The notes below the pieces were generated by a model, which saw only the letters and a list, made by a program, of their open reading frames with translations, did not search any database and was not told where the DNA came from. A stretch of 9,994 bases of DNA from Lysobacteraceae bacterium (GTDB lineage: Bacteria > Pseudomonadota > Gammaproteobacteria > Xanthomonadales > Xanthomonadaceae): the NCBI GenBank assembly GCA_003449195.1, contig DMID01000184.1:1-9994 (forward strand). Direction: 5' to 3'. Both the position numbers and the translations under genes were made by a program. Numbering within the stretch: the first letter of the stretch is position 1; every line of letters starts with the position of its first letter. Shown piece after piece: positions 1 to 8,337 of this stretch.

Positions 1-206
1 AACGGCGCAGGGCTCAGCTGCGGCACGGCGACCGGCGCGGCTTCCACCGGCAGCAAGCGCCGCAGCAGCGAAGGTTTTTCCGGCGCCCTGGATGCCTCCC
101 GGCCGCCCGGTGCGGGCGCGCCTCCGCAGGCACACAACAACGCGGATGCAACCAGCAGCGAGGCGCATCGACGTGCATTCTGGGCGGGAAACCGGTGCCT
201 GTGCAT
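1..206 (-). CDS. Putative lipoprotein, N-terminal part (runs off the left edge)
   Basis: An open minus-strand frame starts at ATG 204-206 and stays open to base 1 (68 codons seen). The predicted N-terminus is basic (His/Arg-rich, two Arg at residues 12-13). A short hydrophobic run follows (about residues 14-26) and then a lipobox-like LCAC with the candidate lipidated Cys at residue 27, followed by Gly-Gly. Downstream the chain is rich in Pro, Ala and Arg, like the flexible linker of many exported lipoproteins. Codons after residue 40 end mostly in G or C, as in real genes of this window. Cys at position -2 of the lipobox is atypical. An in-frame ATG at 219-221 is an alternative start; neither start has a convincing Shine-Dalgarno. 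The gene is divergent from rnd. I do not recognise the family and assign no function. If real, it is exported and probably anchored in the outer membrane, since no Asp follows the Cys. Confidence 0.55.
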   Translation of the reverse strand, partial: MHRHRFPAQNARRCASLLVASALLCACGGAPAPGGREASRAPEKPSLLRRLLPVEAAPVAVPQLSPAP

Positions 207-279
207 CCGCGACGGGGTCATGGCCGGGGTTTGACGGTAGGCTATTGTCGCTTGGCGCGGCAAGCCGCGCGCTACTGGA

Positions 280-1365
280 ATGGATGTGACCGAAGCCCTC
301 TGGATCAACGCGCCCGCCGATCTCGACGCGCGTCTGCAATCACTGCCCGAACGCATCGGGCTGGATACCGAATTCATCCGCGAACGCACCTACTGGCCCC
401 AGCTGGCCCTCGTGCAGATGGCGGTACACGGGGAGATCCTGCTGATCGACCCTCTGGTGCCGGGCATGCCGGAAGCCTTGGCCCGCTGGCTGACGCATCC
501 GGACATCGTCAAGGTGATGCACAGCGCCAGCGAGGATCTGGTGGCTTTCAAGCACGCCTGCGGGGCATTGCCGCGGCCCTTGTACGACACCCAGATCGCC
601 GCCGCGCTGGCCGGCATCGGCAGCGGCATGGGCTACCAGAAACTGGTCGAACAAGTCACCGGCGTCACCGTGGACAAGGGCGAGACGCGCTCGGACTGGA
701 TGCGTCGCCCGCTGTCGGATGCACAGTTGCGCTATGCGGCCGACGACGTGGCCTATCTGTTTGCGGTGCACGATGCCACCGCCGCGAAACTGGCAGAACT
801 CGGCCGCAGCCACTGGCAGCAGGAAGATGCCGAACGCCTGCTGCGCGGCGTGGAGCAGGATGTCGAGCCGTGGCCGCATCTGGCAATGCGTGCAGCCCAG
901 TTCCTCGACACGCCCTCGCAACATCGCCTGCTGCGCCTGCTGCGCTGGCGCGACGCGCAGGCCCGGCACGGCGACAAGCCGCGCAGCTGGATCCTCGACA
1001 ACGAACTGGCGGTGACGCTGGCACGCAGCGCTCCGGCCACCCCGGCCGCGATGAACAAGCTGTTCGATGCCTCTCCCAAGGCACCGCGCAAGCTGGCCGA
1101 TGCGGTGTGGCAAGCCTTGTCCACGCCCTTGCCCGACGAAGACGGCATGCCGCTGGCGCTCTCAGCGGACGAGTCGCACAAGCGTCAGCTGAAACGCCTG
1201 CAACAGGCCGTGGCCGACCGCAGCACCGCACTGGGCCTGCCCGACGGCGTACTGGCATCGCGCCGCCATCTGGAAGCCTTGGTCGAGTCGCACCAATGGC
1301 CGGCCGCACTGGACGGCTGGCGCCGCCAGCAACTGCACGACCTGCTGATGCCGCTGCTGGATTGA
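280..1365 (+). CDS. rnd: Ribonuclease D
   Basis: This is a 3'-to-5' exoribonuclease that trims 3' ends of tRNA precursors and other small structured RNAs in the cytoplasm. The 361-residue protein has the DEDDy exonuclease domain first: Exo I LDTEF (D29, E31), Exo II HSASEDL (D86) and Exo III YAADD (Y152, D156). These match the five catalytic residues of the E. coli enzyme with a one-residue offset. An HRDC-type helical domain follows around residues 205-285 (LLRWRDAQARHGDKP). Length is close to the roughly 375 residues of E. coli RNase D. The ATG at 280 has GGA immediately before it, too close for a normal ribosome site. GTG at 286 would place that GGA at good spacing, so the true start may be two codons later. 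In E. coli rnd lies next to fadD in the same direction; here an acyl-CoA synthetase also adjoins rnd but converges on it. Confidence 0.95.
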   Translation: MDVTEALWINAPADLDARLQSLPERIGLDTEFIRERTYWPQLALVQMAVHGEILLIDPLVPGMPEALARWLTHPDIVKVMHSASEDLVAFKHACGALPRPLYDTQIAAALAGIGSGMGYQKLVEQVTGVTVDKGETRSDWMRRPLSDAQLRYAADDVAYLFAVHDATAAKLAELGRSHWQQEDAERLLRGVEQDVEPWPHLAMRAAQFLDTPSQHRLLRLLRWRDAQARHGDKPRSWILDNELAVTLARSAPATPAAMNKLFDASPKAPRKLADAVWQALSTPLPDEDGMPLALSADESHKRQLKRLQQAVADRSTALGLPDGVLASRRHLEALVESHQWPAALDGWRRQQLHDLLMPLLD

Positions 1366-1377
1366 TCTCCCGCGGCC

Positions 1378-1407
1378 GCGATGACGGGCTCTCCGGCCCG
1401 TCATCGC
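1378..1407. terminator. Hairpin between convergent rnd and acyl-CoA synthetase genes
   Basis: There is a perfect 12-bp inverted repeat, arms 1378-1389 and 1396-1407, with a six-base loop. It lies in the 46-base gap between the two facing stop codons. Its position suits a bidirectional end-of-transcript structure. No T-run follows on either strand, so it is not a canonical intrinsic terminator; it may act as a 3' stabiliser or with Rho. Confidence 0.5.
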
Positions 1408-1411
1408 TCCG

Positions 1412-3100
1412 TCAGGCCAGACCCAGGCGCTTGGCCATCTGCTCGCGCATCAGGAATTTCTGCGGCTTGCCGGTGATCGTCATCGGGAAATCATCGACGA
1501 ACAGCACGTAGCGCGGCACTTTGTAATGGGCGATCTGGCCCCGGCAGAAATCGCGCACCTGCTCTTCCGTCAGCGCAGCACCTTCGACCTTCTTGACCCA
1601 CGCGCAGACCTCCTCGCCGTATTTCGGGTCGGGCACGCCGAATACCTGCACGTCGGCGATGGCCGGATGGCCATGCAGGTATTCCTCGATCTCGCGCGGG
1701 TAGATGTTCTCGCCGCCCCGGATCAGCATGTCCTTGAGCCGGCCGACAATGCGGCAATACCCTTCCGGGTCGATCGTGGCCAGGTCGCCGGTGTGCATCC
1801 AGCCCTCGACATCCAGCACGTCGGCGGTGCGCGCCGGATCGTTCCAGTAGCCTTTCATCACCGAATAGCCGCGCGTGAGCAATTCGCCCGGCACGCCGCG
1901 CGGCACCGTGTGGCCATCGCCGTCGACCACGCGCACTTCCAGGTGGGGCTGGATGCGCCCGACCGAATCCACGCGCCGCTCGAACGGGTCTTCCGGCACG
2001 GTCTGGAAGCTGACCGGGCTGGTTTCGGTCATGCCGTAGGCAATCGTGATGTCGCGCATGTTCATCTGCTCGATCACCCGCCGCATCACCTCCACCGGGC
2101 AGGTGGAGCCGGCCATGATGCCGGTGCGCAGCGTGCTCAGGTCGAAGCCCGCGAAGCGCGGGTGGTCGAGCATCGCGATGAACATCGTCGGCACGCCGTG
2201 CAGCGCCGTGCAACGCTCGTCCTGCACCGTGCGCAGCGTCAGCAAGGGGTCGAAACCCTCCCCGGGCACCACCATGCACGCGCCGTGCGTCATGCAGGCC
2301 ATGTTGCCCAGCACCATGCCGAAGCAGTGGTAGAACGGCACGGGGATGCACAGCCGGTCGTGCTCGCCCAGCCGCATGCAATCGCCGATGAAACGGCCGT
2401 TGTTGAGGATGTTGCGGTGAGTCAGCGTGGCGCCCTTGGGGGACCCCGTGGTGCCGGAAGTGAACTGGATGTTGATCGCATCGTCCTGCGTCAACGTGGC
2501 CTGCAAAGCCTCCACGCGTGCCAGCGCACCGGCGTCGTCGCACGCGGCCAGCGCATCGAAACGCCAGCAGCCGGGCACGTCCTCGCCTTCGCCCAGCACG
2601 ATCACGTGGCGCAACGCGGGCAGGCGTGCGGCCTGCAACTTGCCCGGCATGCAAGCATCCAGCTCGGGTGCCAGTTCACGCAGGATCGCCGGGTAATCGG
2701 AGGTCTTGAAGTTGCGCGCGAGGATCAAGGCGCGGCAATCCACCATCGACAACGCGTATTCCAGCTCGTGGCTGCGATAAGCCGGATTGATGTTGACCAG
2801 CACCAGCCCGGCGCGGGCCGTGGCGAACTGGGCCAGCACCCATTCGGCACGATTCATCGACCAGATGCCGATGCGCTCCCCGGGTTCGAGGCCCAAACCG
2901 AGCAAGCCGGCGGCGAGCCGGGTGACGGCGGCATCCAGCTCGCGCCAGCTCAGCCGCACGTCCTGCTGCGGCACGATCAGGGCAGCGTGTTCAGGCCATG
3001 TGGCCGCCACTCGCGCGAGATGCGCGCCGATGGTTTCTTCCCAGAGCGGTTGCGAGGTATCGCCGACAACATGGCTGTCGGATACGGAAATCGGAAACAT
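1412..3100 (-). CDS. Acyl-CoA synthetase (AMP-forming), ACSF2-like
   Basis: This enzyme activates a fatty acid with ATP and CoA to acyl-CoA through an acyl-adenylate, feeding beta-oxidation or lipid synthesis. From ATG 3098-3100 it is 562 residues long, normal for the family. Core motifs appear in order: the phosphate loop [11 protein letters not shown] at 213-223, YGMTET at 355-360, GWMHTGD at 433-439, the hinge region [16 protein letters not shown] at 453-468, and the C-terminal ITGKPQKF at 542-549, whose Lys545 is the expected catalytic lysine. The sequence style, including [12 protein letters not shown] and [10 protein letters not shown], resembles medium-chain ACSF2-type synthetases more than E. 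coli FadD; the substrate chain length is an inference. No signal or membrane segment is evident. A TTG three codons upstream (3107-3109) is an alternative start. Neither start has a clear Shine-Dalgarno. The gene follows a tRNA unit on the same strand but is separated from it by a strong terminator. Confidence 0.9.
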   Translation of the reverse strand: MFPISVSDSHVVGDTSQPLWEETIGAHLARVAATWPEHAALIVPQQDVRLSWRELDAAVTRLAAGLLGLGLEPGERIGIWSMNRAEWVLAQFATARAGLVLVNINPAYRSHELEYALSMVDCRALILARNFKTSDYPAILRELAPELDACMPGKLQAARLPALRHVIVLGEGEDVPGCWRFDALAACDDAGALARVEALQATLTQDDAINIQFTSGTTGSPKGATLTHRNILNNGRFIGDCMRLGEHDRLCIPVPFYHCFGMVLGNMACMTHGACMVVPGEGFDPLLTLRTVQDERCTALHGVPTMFIAMLDHPRFAGFDLSTLRTGIMAGSTCPVEVMRRVIEQMNMRDITIAYGMTETSPVSFQTVPEDPFERRVDSVGRIQPHLEVRVVDGDGHTVPRGVPGELLTRGYSVMKGYWNDPARTADVLDVEGWMHTGDLATIDPEGYCRIVGRLKDMLIRGGENIYPREIEEYLHGHPAIADVQVFGVPDPKYGEEVCAWVKKVEGAALTEEQVRDFCRGQIAHYKVPRYVLFVDDFPMTITGKPQKFLMREQMAKRLGLA

Positions 3101-3119
3101 GCGTCGCAATGACTAACAA

Positions 3120-3135
3120 CGTCGCCACGGCGACG
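3120..3135. repeat. Short inverted repeat in the synthetase leader
   Basis: A perfect 6-bp inverted repeat (arms 3120-3125 and 3130-3135, loop CACG) lies 19 bases upstream of the synthetase ATG. In the transcript it would be a small GC-rich hairpin just before the ribosome entry region. It could equally be an operator, or chance in GC-rich DNA. Confidence 0.35.
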
Positions 3136-3183
3136 GGGCAGGCAGCTTAGCGCCTTGCCATCCTGCACGCGCTGAATGTCACG

Positions 3184-3205
3184 ATTGCAAGGATCCGGAT
3201 GCAAT
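3184..3205. promoter_or_regulatory. Operator-like palindrome ATTGCA-N10-TGCAAT
   Basis: Perfect 6-bp arms (3184-3189 and 3200-3205) flank a ten-base centre, about 85-105 bases upstream of the synthetase ATG. The half-site spacing of 16 bases centre to centre is compatible with a dimeric repressor. It matches no regulator site that I recognise. It also lies just beyond the end of the tRNA terminator tail, so it sits at the 5' edge of the synthetase control region. Confidence 0.3.
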
Positions 3206-3209
3206 GTGC

Positions 3210-3244
3210 AAAAACGAAAACGGCACGTCAAAGACGTGCCGTTT
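3210..3244 (-). terminator. Intrinsic terminator of the tRNA-Ala unit
   Basis: On the minus strand, 12 perfect base pairs (arms 3233-3244 and 3218-3229) close a three-base TTT loop. A split U-tract follows (TTTTCGTTTTT, counting the last paired bases). It lies 13 bases beyond the tRNA CCA end and separates the tRNA from the downstream synthetase gene. Confidence 0.92.
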
Positions 3245-3257
3245 CGTGCTGGACAAG

Positions 3258-3333
<76 letters not shown>

Positions 3334-3346
3334 ACGCGAGACGCGC

Positions 3347-3376
3347 ATTTTAACCGCTTGCGTGCGTGAAAGCCAA
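3347..3376 (-). promoter_or_regulatory. Promoter of tRNA-Ala, with a GC-rich discriminator
   Basis: On the minus strand, TTGGCT (3371-3376) and TAAAAT (3347-3352) are separated by 18 bases. The mature tRNA starts 13 bases after the -10 element, leaving room for a 5' leader of about six bases for RNase P to remove. The bases after the -10 box are GCGCG. A GC-rich discriminator is the known hallmark of stable-RNA promoters repressed by ppGpp/DksA, so stringent control is likely. Confidence 0.75.
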
Positions 3377-3501
3377 GCACTTCCTGCGAAGCTCCCCAAC
3401 GCGGATCGCGCAACCATGCGGCATGTGCAGACATTGTCGATACGACCGGACGGATCTCGAAGAAATCTCCTGCCTGCACGCAAAAACCGCTGGATTGACG
3501 A

Positions 3502-3909
3502 TCAGCCCGGGAAAGCCGGGAACTTCTCGTCCGGATGCTTGGACTTCCATTCCTTGTAGGCAGCCGTGCCTTCCCAAGCCACGAATGCGCGCGGCGTGCG
3601 GCCCCGACCGGTCCAAGTTTCACCGTTGTGCGGCAACCAGTATTTCGGGGCAACTTCGCGCTTGGCCGGCTTTGATTCGCCGCGGGCACGGGTTTCGCCA
3701 GCACCGATCAGCGCCGCGATTTCGGATTTCTGCTTGCCGCTGAAATGCGGGGCGTAATCATGCAACAGCGTCATCACGTCGGCGAAGGCATCGCTGGCCT
3801 GCTGCTGACGCAGCTGGGCTTCCTGTTCTTCGAGCTTGCGCAGCTCTTCTGCCAACCTGGCCTTGGCCTCGGCAATGGAAGAAAGATTCGTCATGTTCGA
3901 TTCACTCAT
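3502..3909 (-). CDS. H-NS family nucleoid-associated protein
   Basis: This is a small (135 residues) DNA-binding protein of the H-NS histone-like family, which coats AT-rich DNA and silences genes. The N-terminal half is charged and helical: residues 10-40 are rich in Glu, Lys, Arg and Gln, with heptad-like spacing expected of the oligomerising coiled coil. A basic linker (about 72-86) follows. The C-terminal DNA-binding motif YWLPHNGETWTGRGRTP spans 90-106. Its TWTGRGRTP matches the family core (TWTGQGRTP in enterobacterial H-NS), with GRGR giving an AT-hook-like contact. A start at ATG 3892-3894 (M6) is also possible; neither start has a strong Shine-Dalgarno. No clear terminator is seen after the stop. 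It lies downstream of pnp but is isolated from it by a terminator, so it should be its own unit. Confidence 0.9.
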   Translation of the reverse strand: MSESNMTNLSSIAEAKARLAEELRKLEEQEAQLRQQQASDAFADVMTLLHDYAPHFSGKQKSEIAALIGAGETRARGESKPAKREVAPKYWLPHNGETWTGRGRTPRAFVAWEGTAAYKEWKSKHPDEKFPAFPG

Positions 3910-3976
3910 GGAAATTCGGGGTTGATGGAATGGGCGGATTCGATACCGGACCTTCCTTTACCCGGATCTGGCATCG

Positions 3977-3982
3977 ATTTTA
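3977..3982 (-). promoter_or_regulatory. Candidate -10 element for the H-NS-like gene
   Basis: TAAAAT on the minus strand, inside the run TTTAAAAT, is 67 bases upstream of the H-NS-like ATG and is the best -10 match in this gap. No good -35 hexamer lies at the right distance, so the assignment is tentative. The surrounding 100 bases are noticeably richer in A and T than the flanking genes, which would suit autoregulation by an H-NS protein. Confidence 0.4.
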
Positions 3983-4055
3983 AAGCATCTCCATGCAGGC
4001 CCGATGAAAACCACCCCACGCCGGAGGTTTTTGTTTACCTCGCCGAATACCGACC

Positions 4056-4081
4056 AAAAAGAAAAGCGGGCCGAAGCCCGC
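4056..4081 (-). terminator. Intrinsic terminator of pnp
   Basis: On the minus strand, GCGGGC-TTCG-GCCCGC forms a 6-bp stem closed by a stable UUCG tetraloop, followed by TTTTCTTTTT. It lies 30 bases after the pnp stop codon and ends the long minus-strand cluster. Confidence 0.93.
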
Positions 4082-4111
4082 CTTCCTTCATGGCAGAACA
4101 GCCCGGAGCGA

Positions 4112-6220
<2,109 letters not shown>

Positions 6221-6279
6221 GTGGGTTCCTTGGATGAGGCTGTCTGTTGAACCGCCCGCGGCCCCTGCCGCCGACGGCT

Positions 6280-6296
6280 GGCCGGATGTCCCGGCC
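6280..6296 (-). other. Hairpin in the pnp leader
   Basis: On the minus strand, GGCCGG and CCGGCC pair across a five-base loop in the stretch between the rpsO terminator and the pnp start. In E. coli the pnp leader is a long hairpin cut by RNase III, through which PNPase represses its own synthesis. This 6-bp stem is much smaller, so equivalence is only a possibility. Confidence 0.3.
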
Positions 6297-6311
6297 GGAG
6301 TTCGATGCTGC

Positions 6312-6345
6312 AAAAACGAAACCGCGGCGCATCGCTGCGCCGCGG
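6312..6345 (-). terminator. Intrinsic terminator between rpsO and pnp
   Basis: A perfect 10-bp GC-rich stem (arms 6336-6345 and 6322-6331, four-base loop) is followed on the minus strand by TTTCGTTTTT. It starts 12 bases after the rpsO stop. The arrangement matches the E. coli rpsO-pnp spacer, where a terminator gives separate rpsO and read-through rpsO-pnp transcripts. Confidence 0.92.
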
Positions 6346-6357
6346 CGGGGTATTCGA

Positions 6358-6618
6358 TCAGCGACGCAGGCCGAGTTTCTCGATCAGCGCCTTGTAGCGC
6401 TCGACGTCCTTCTTCTTGAGGTAGTCGAGCAGGCTGCGGCGGCTGTTGACCATCTGCAGCAGGCCGCGACGGCTGTGGTGGTCCTTCTTGTGGACCTTGA
6501 AGTGGCCGGTCAGCAGCTCGATGCGCGCGGTCAGCAGGGCAACCTGCACTTCCGGCGAACCGGTGTCGCCTTGACCGCGGGCATTGTCGGCAATGATTTT
6601 CTGGGTGTCGATGGACAT
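6358..6618 (-). CDS. rpsO: 30S ribosomal protein S15
   Basis: This primary-binding protein of the small subunit contacts the 16S rRNA central domain and helps form bridge B4 to the 50S. The 86-residue length is typical of bacterial S15. Recognisable blocks are [16 protein letters not shown] near residues 18-33, the [14 protein letters not shown]-contact stretch (about 43-53), and [13 protein letters not shown] (about 63-75). The ATG at 6616-6618 is the standard family start (MSIDTQ); an earlier in-frame start would add an unrelated tail and lie in the leader. The Shine-Dalgarno is weak (GAGAAA just upstream). It has its own promoter after truB and a terminator before pnp. Confidence 0.97.
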   Translation of the reverse strand: MSIDTQKIIADNARGQGDTGSPEVQVALLTARIELLTGHFKVHKKDHHSRRGLLQMVNSRRSLLDYLKKKDVERYKALIEKLGLRR

Positions 6619-6651
6619 GCTTTTTCTCGGAGATGCGAAGCCGGCAGGAAC

Positions 6652-6704
6652 GTGCGTGACGCACCGCGTGACTCGCCGTTGATGGATGCGCGCCGGAGCG
6701 GCGC
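6652..6704 (-). promoter_or_regulatory. Structured rpsO leader, candidate S15 autoregulatory element
   Basis: Between the promoter and the rpsO ATG the minus-strand RNA can form two stems. One is GCGCCG-CTC-CGGCGC (6690-6704) and the other GTGCG-TCA-CGCAC (6652-6664). Plus-strand GCGTGAC also occurs twice (6654-6660, 6666-6672), allowing alternative pairing. S15 is known to repress its own mRNA through leader structures that differ widely between bacterial groups. Assignment here rests on position and foldability only. Confidence 0.4.
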
Positions 6705-6731
6705 AAGGACTGCCCCCGCAAGGGCGGCAAA

Positions 6732-6760
6732 ATTGTAACGGAGCGCCCTGCCGCAAACAA
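6732..6760 (-). promoter_or_regulatory. Promoter of rpsO
   Basis: On the minus strand, TTGTTT (6755-6760) and TACAAT (6732-6737) are separated by exactly 17 bases, a near-consensus sigma-70 promoter. It begins just after the truB stop codon. Transcription would start near 6725, giving a leader of about 105 bases ahead of rpsO. Confidence 0.82.
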
Positions 6761-6762
6761 GT

Positions 6763-7692
6763 TCAACGACTTGCATCGGCCCCGGGCAAGTTGAACAGGC
6801 GCTGTGGTGCCAGCAGCCCGGCCGAAACCTGGCCCAATCCAGCCACGCCGCCTGGCCCGGACACCGCCACCACCCCATCTGCAGGGGCATCGCCGGGCAG
6901 ACGCAGGCGCTGCCCTTGCCTGAAACGGCTTTCCAGCTCCGCATCCAGCCTGACCTGCGGGAACCCGGCCAGCCCGGCATCCAGCGGCAGCAGGCAGGCC
7001 GCCCGCCCGGCCTCGTCCATGGCCTCCAATTCGTCCAGCCGGTGCATCGCGGGCTGCATGAAAGGCTCCACCCACAAGCGCCGCAGTGCGGTGATGTGCG
7101 CACCGCAACCCAGTGCTTCGCCAAGATCGCGCGCGATGCTGCGGATATAGGTGCCCGAGCCGCAGGTCACCCGCAGACGCAGATCGGCACCTTCCCGCCC
7201 GAGCAGTTCGATGGCCTGCACCTCCACCTCGCGTTCCGGCGCCTCGATGGCCTCCCCCCGGCGCGCCTTGGCGTACAGCGGTTCGCCGCCCTGCTTGAGC
7301 GCGGAATAGACAGGTGCGCGCTGGCGGATGCGGCCGTGGAACGGCGCCAGCGCCGCCCGTATGTCCGCATCGTCGAACATGGGCACGGCCCGCTCGCGCA
7401 GCACCTGGCCATCGGCATCGTCGGTATCGGTGACCACGCCGAGCCGGATGCCCGCCTCGTAGGCCTTGGCCGAACCGAGCAACAGGCCGGCAATCTTGGT
7501 CGCCTCGCCAAAGCACAGTGGCAGCAGGCCCGTGGCGAGGGGGTCCAGGCTGCCGGTATGTCCGCCCTTCTCCGCACGGAACAGGCGCCGGGCAAGCTGC
7601 AGGGCCGCATTCGAGCTCATGCCTTGCGGCTTGTCGAGCAGCAGGATGCCGTCCAGACGGCGGAAGACGATCTTCTGGCGCGGGGTCTGCAT
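6763..7692 (-). CDS. truB: tRNA pseudouridine(55) synthase
   Basis: This enzyme converts U55 in the T loop of most tRNAs to pseudouridine and also acts as a tRNA chaperone. The 309-residue length is normal. The N-terminal block [16 protein letters not shown] (13-28) and the active-site motif [13 protein letters not shown] (43-55) are intact, with catalytic Asp at residue 50 and the flipping-associated His at 45. [10 protein letters not shown] (about 127-136) and [15 protein letters not shown] (about 177-191) are the other family motifs. The C-terminal quarter fits the PUA-like RNA-binding domain. The start at ATG 7690-7692 gives the expected short lead before the first motif, though the Shine-Dalgarno is poor. 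It follows rbfA after an unusually long 225-base gap and is followed at once by the rpsO promoter. Confidence 0.96.
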   Translation of the reverse strand: MQTPRQKIVFRRLDGILLLDKPQGMSSNAALQLARRLFRAEKGGHTGSLDPLATGLLPLCFGEATKIAGLLLGSAKAYEAGIRLGVVTDTDDADGQVLRERAVPMFDDADIRAALAPFHGRIRQRAPVYSALKQGGEPLYAKARRGEAIEAPEREVEVQAIELLGREGADLRLRVTCGSGTYIRSIARDLGEALGCGAHITALRRLWVEPFMQPAMHRLDELEAMDEAGRAACLLPLDAGLAGFPQVRLDAELESRFRQGQRLRLPGDAPADGVVAVSGPGGVAGLGQVSAGLLAPQRLFNLPGADASR

Positions 7693-7736
7693 CGCGTATT
7701 CGGGGGATATCGGGTGGGCTGAAGCAGGATGACGAC

Positions 7737-7778
7737 GCTTCGCCCTCGATTGCCATGCATGCCAATCAAGGGCGAGGC
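7737..7778 (-). other. Long stem-loop in the rbfA-truB gap
   Basis: Arms 7763-7778 and 7737-7752 form a 16-position stem around a ten-base loop (GCATGCATGG on the minus strand). In minus-strand RNA only one position is mismatched, because a second imperfect position becomes a G-U pair; in plus-strand RNA that same position is a C-A mismatch. This points to a structure in the rbfA-truB transcript. No U-tract follows, so it is not an intrinsic terminator. Confidence 0.7.
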
Positions 7779-7819
7779 ATCAACCAGGTGAAGCGGCGGC
7801 TCACGTCCGGGACGAGGCT

Positions 7820-7845
7820 GCGACCAATGCGGGAACCCACGTCGC
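7820..7845 (-). other. Bulged hairpin in the rbfA-truB gap
   Basis: An outer stem (GCGAC with GTCGC, 7820-7824 and 7841-7845) stacks on an inner stem (7829-7833 with 7836-7840, the tip probably opening to a four-base loop). A four-base bulge lies on one side. A 5-bp hairpin, ACATC/GATGT (7857-7871), lies just upstream on the minus strand. Together they suggest a structured leader before truB. Confidence 0.45.
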
Positions 7846-7917
7846 GGGTAGACAACACATCCTTTCGATGTCGGTCTTTCTGCCTGTTTGGGCCGAGTGG
7901 AACGCCGCGAGATGCCT

Positions 7918-8274
7918 TCAATCGCCGGCGACGGGGTTCTCGCGCAGCAGGGTTTCGATGCGCTCGCCGCGGTCGACCGAGTCGTCATAGACGAAGTGCA
8001 ATTCGGGCACGTGGCGCAGTTTCATCGCACGCGCCAACGCCATGCGCAGCTCGCGCGCGAGCTCCTTCAGGCCCGCCAGCGCCTCGGCCGAACGTTCGGC
8101 CTGCAAGGCGGTGAAAAACACCTTGGCATGGGCCAGGTCGCGGGTGACTTCCACGTCCGACACGCTGATCGAGGGCAGCCCGTGCTCGCGCACGGCGGCA
8201 TGCACCAGCAAGCCGAGTTCGCGGCGGAGCTGGGCGGAAACGCGGTCGGTGCGGTGGAAGGATTTCTGCGGCAT
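7918..8274 (-). CDS. rbfA: 30S ribosome-binding factor A
   Basis: This assembly factor binds the immature 30S subunit near the 5' end of 16S rRNA and is needed for late maturation and cold adaptation. The 118-residue protein has the single KH-like fold of the family. It starts with the characteristic basic stretch RTDRVSAQLRREL (residues 8-20). The middle reads DVEVTRDLAHAKVFFT (40-55) and the end LRHVPELHFVYDDSVDRGERI, the family signature (86-106). ATG 8272-8274 has GGAA about seven bases upstream. It lies 63 bases after infB on the same strand, with a strong hairpin in that gap. Confidence 0.95.
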   Translation of the reverse strand: MPQKSFHRTDRVSAQLRRELGLLVHAAVREHGLPSISVSDVEVTRDLAHAKVFFTALQAERSAEALAGLKELARELRMALARAMKLRHVPELHFVYDDSVDRGERIETLLRENPVAGD

Positions 8275-8299
8275 GGATGTTCCGGTTGAATGATGGCGG

Positions 8300-8331
8300 C
8301 GTGCGGCCCGATGTCGCCACCGGGCCGCACG
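8300..8331 (-). other. GC-rich hairpin between infB and rbfA
   Basis: There is a perfect 11-bp inverted repeat (arms 8300-8310 and 8321-8331) with a ten-base loop, starting six bases beyond the infB stop. No T-run follows on the minus strand, so simple intrinsic termination is unlikely. It may protect the infB 3' end, be an RNase site, or tune expression of rbfA. Confidence 0.65.
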
Positions 8332-8337
8332 TGAACG

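Noticed and set aside
231..249. TTGACG and TATTGT as a promoter for rnd
   Set aside because: The two hexamers are only seven bases apart, so they cannot be the -35 and -10 boxes of one promoter; no other good pair was found.
195..1511. 438-codon plus-strand frame overlapping rnd
   Set aside because: Arg/Ala-rich frame shadow of rnd, whose catalytic residues are all intact in the other frame.
1526..3112. 528-codon plus-strand frame opposite the acyl-CoA synthetase
   Set aside because: His/Arg/Gln-rich antisense shadow with no recognisable motif; all family motifs lie on the minus strand.
6221..7765. In-frame extension of the pnp reading frame to about 1217 codons
   Set aside because: It overlaps rpsO and most of truB in another frame, has a low-complexity Arg/Ala/Gly composition, and the real start (GTG 6218-6220) has a good ribosome site and matches the family N-terminus.
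7617..7988. 123-codon minus-strand frame spanning the rbfA-truB gap
   Set aside because: It overlaps the ends of both genes in another frame and has no recognisable motif. The spacer looks better explained as structured RNA.
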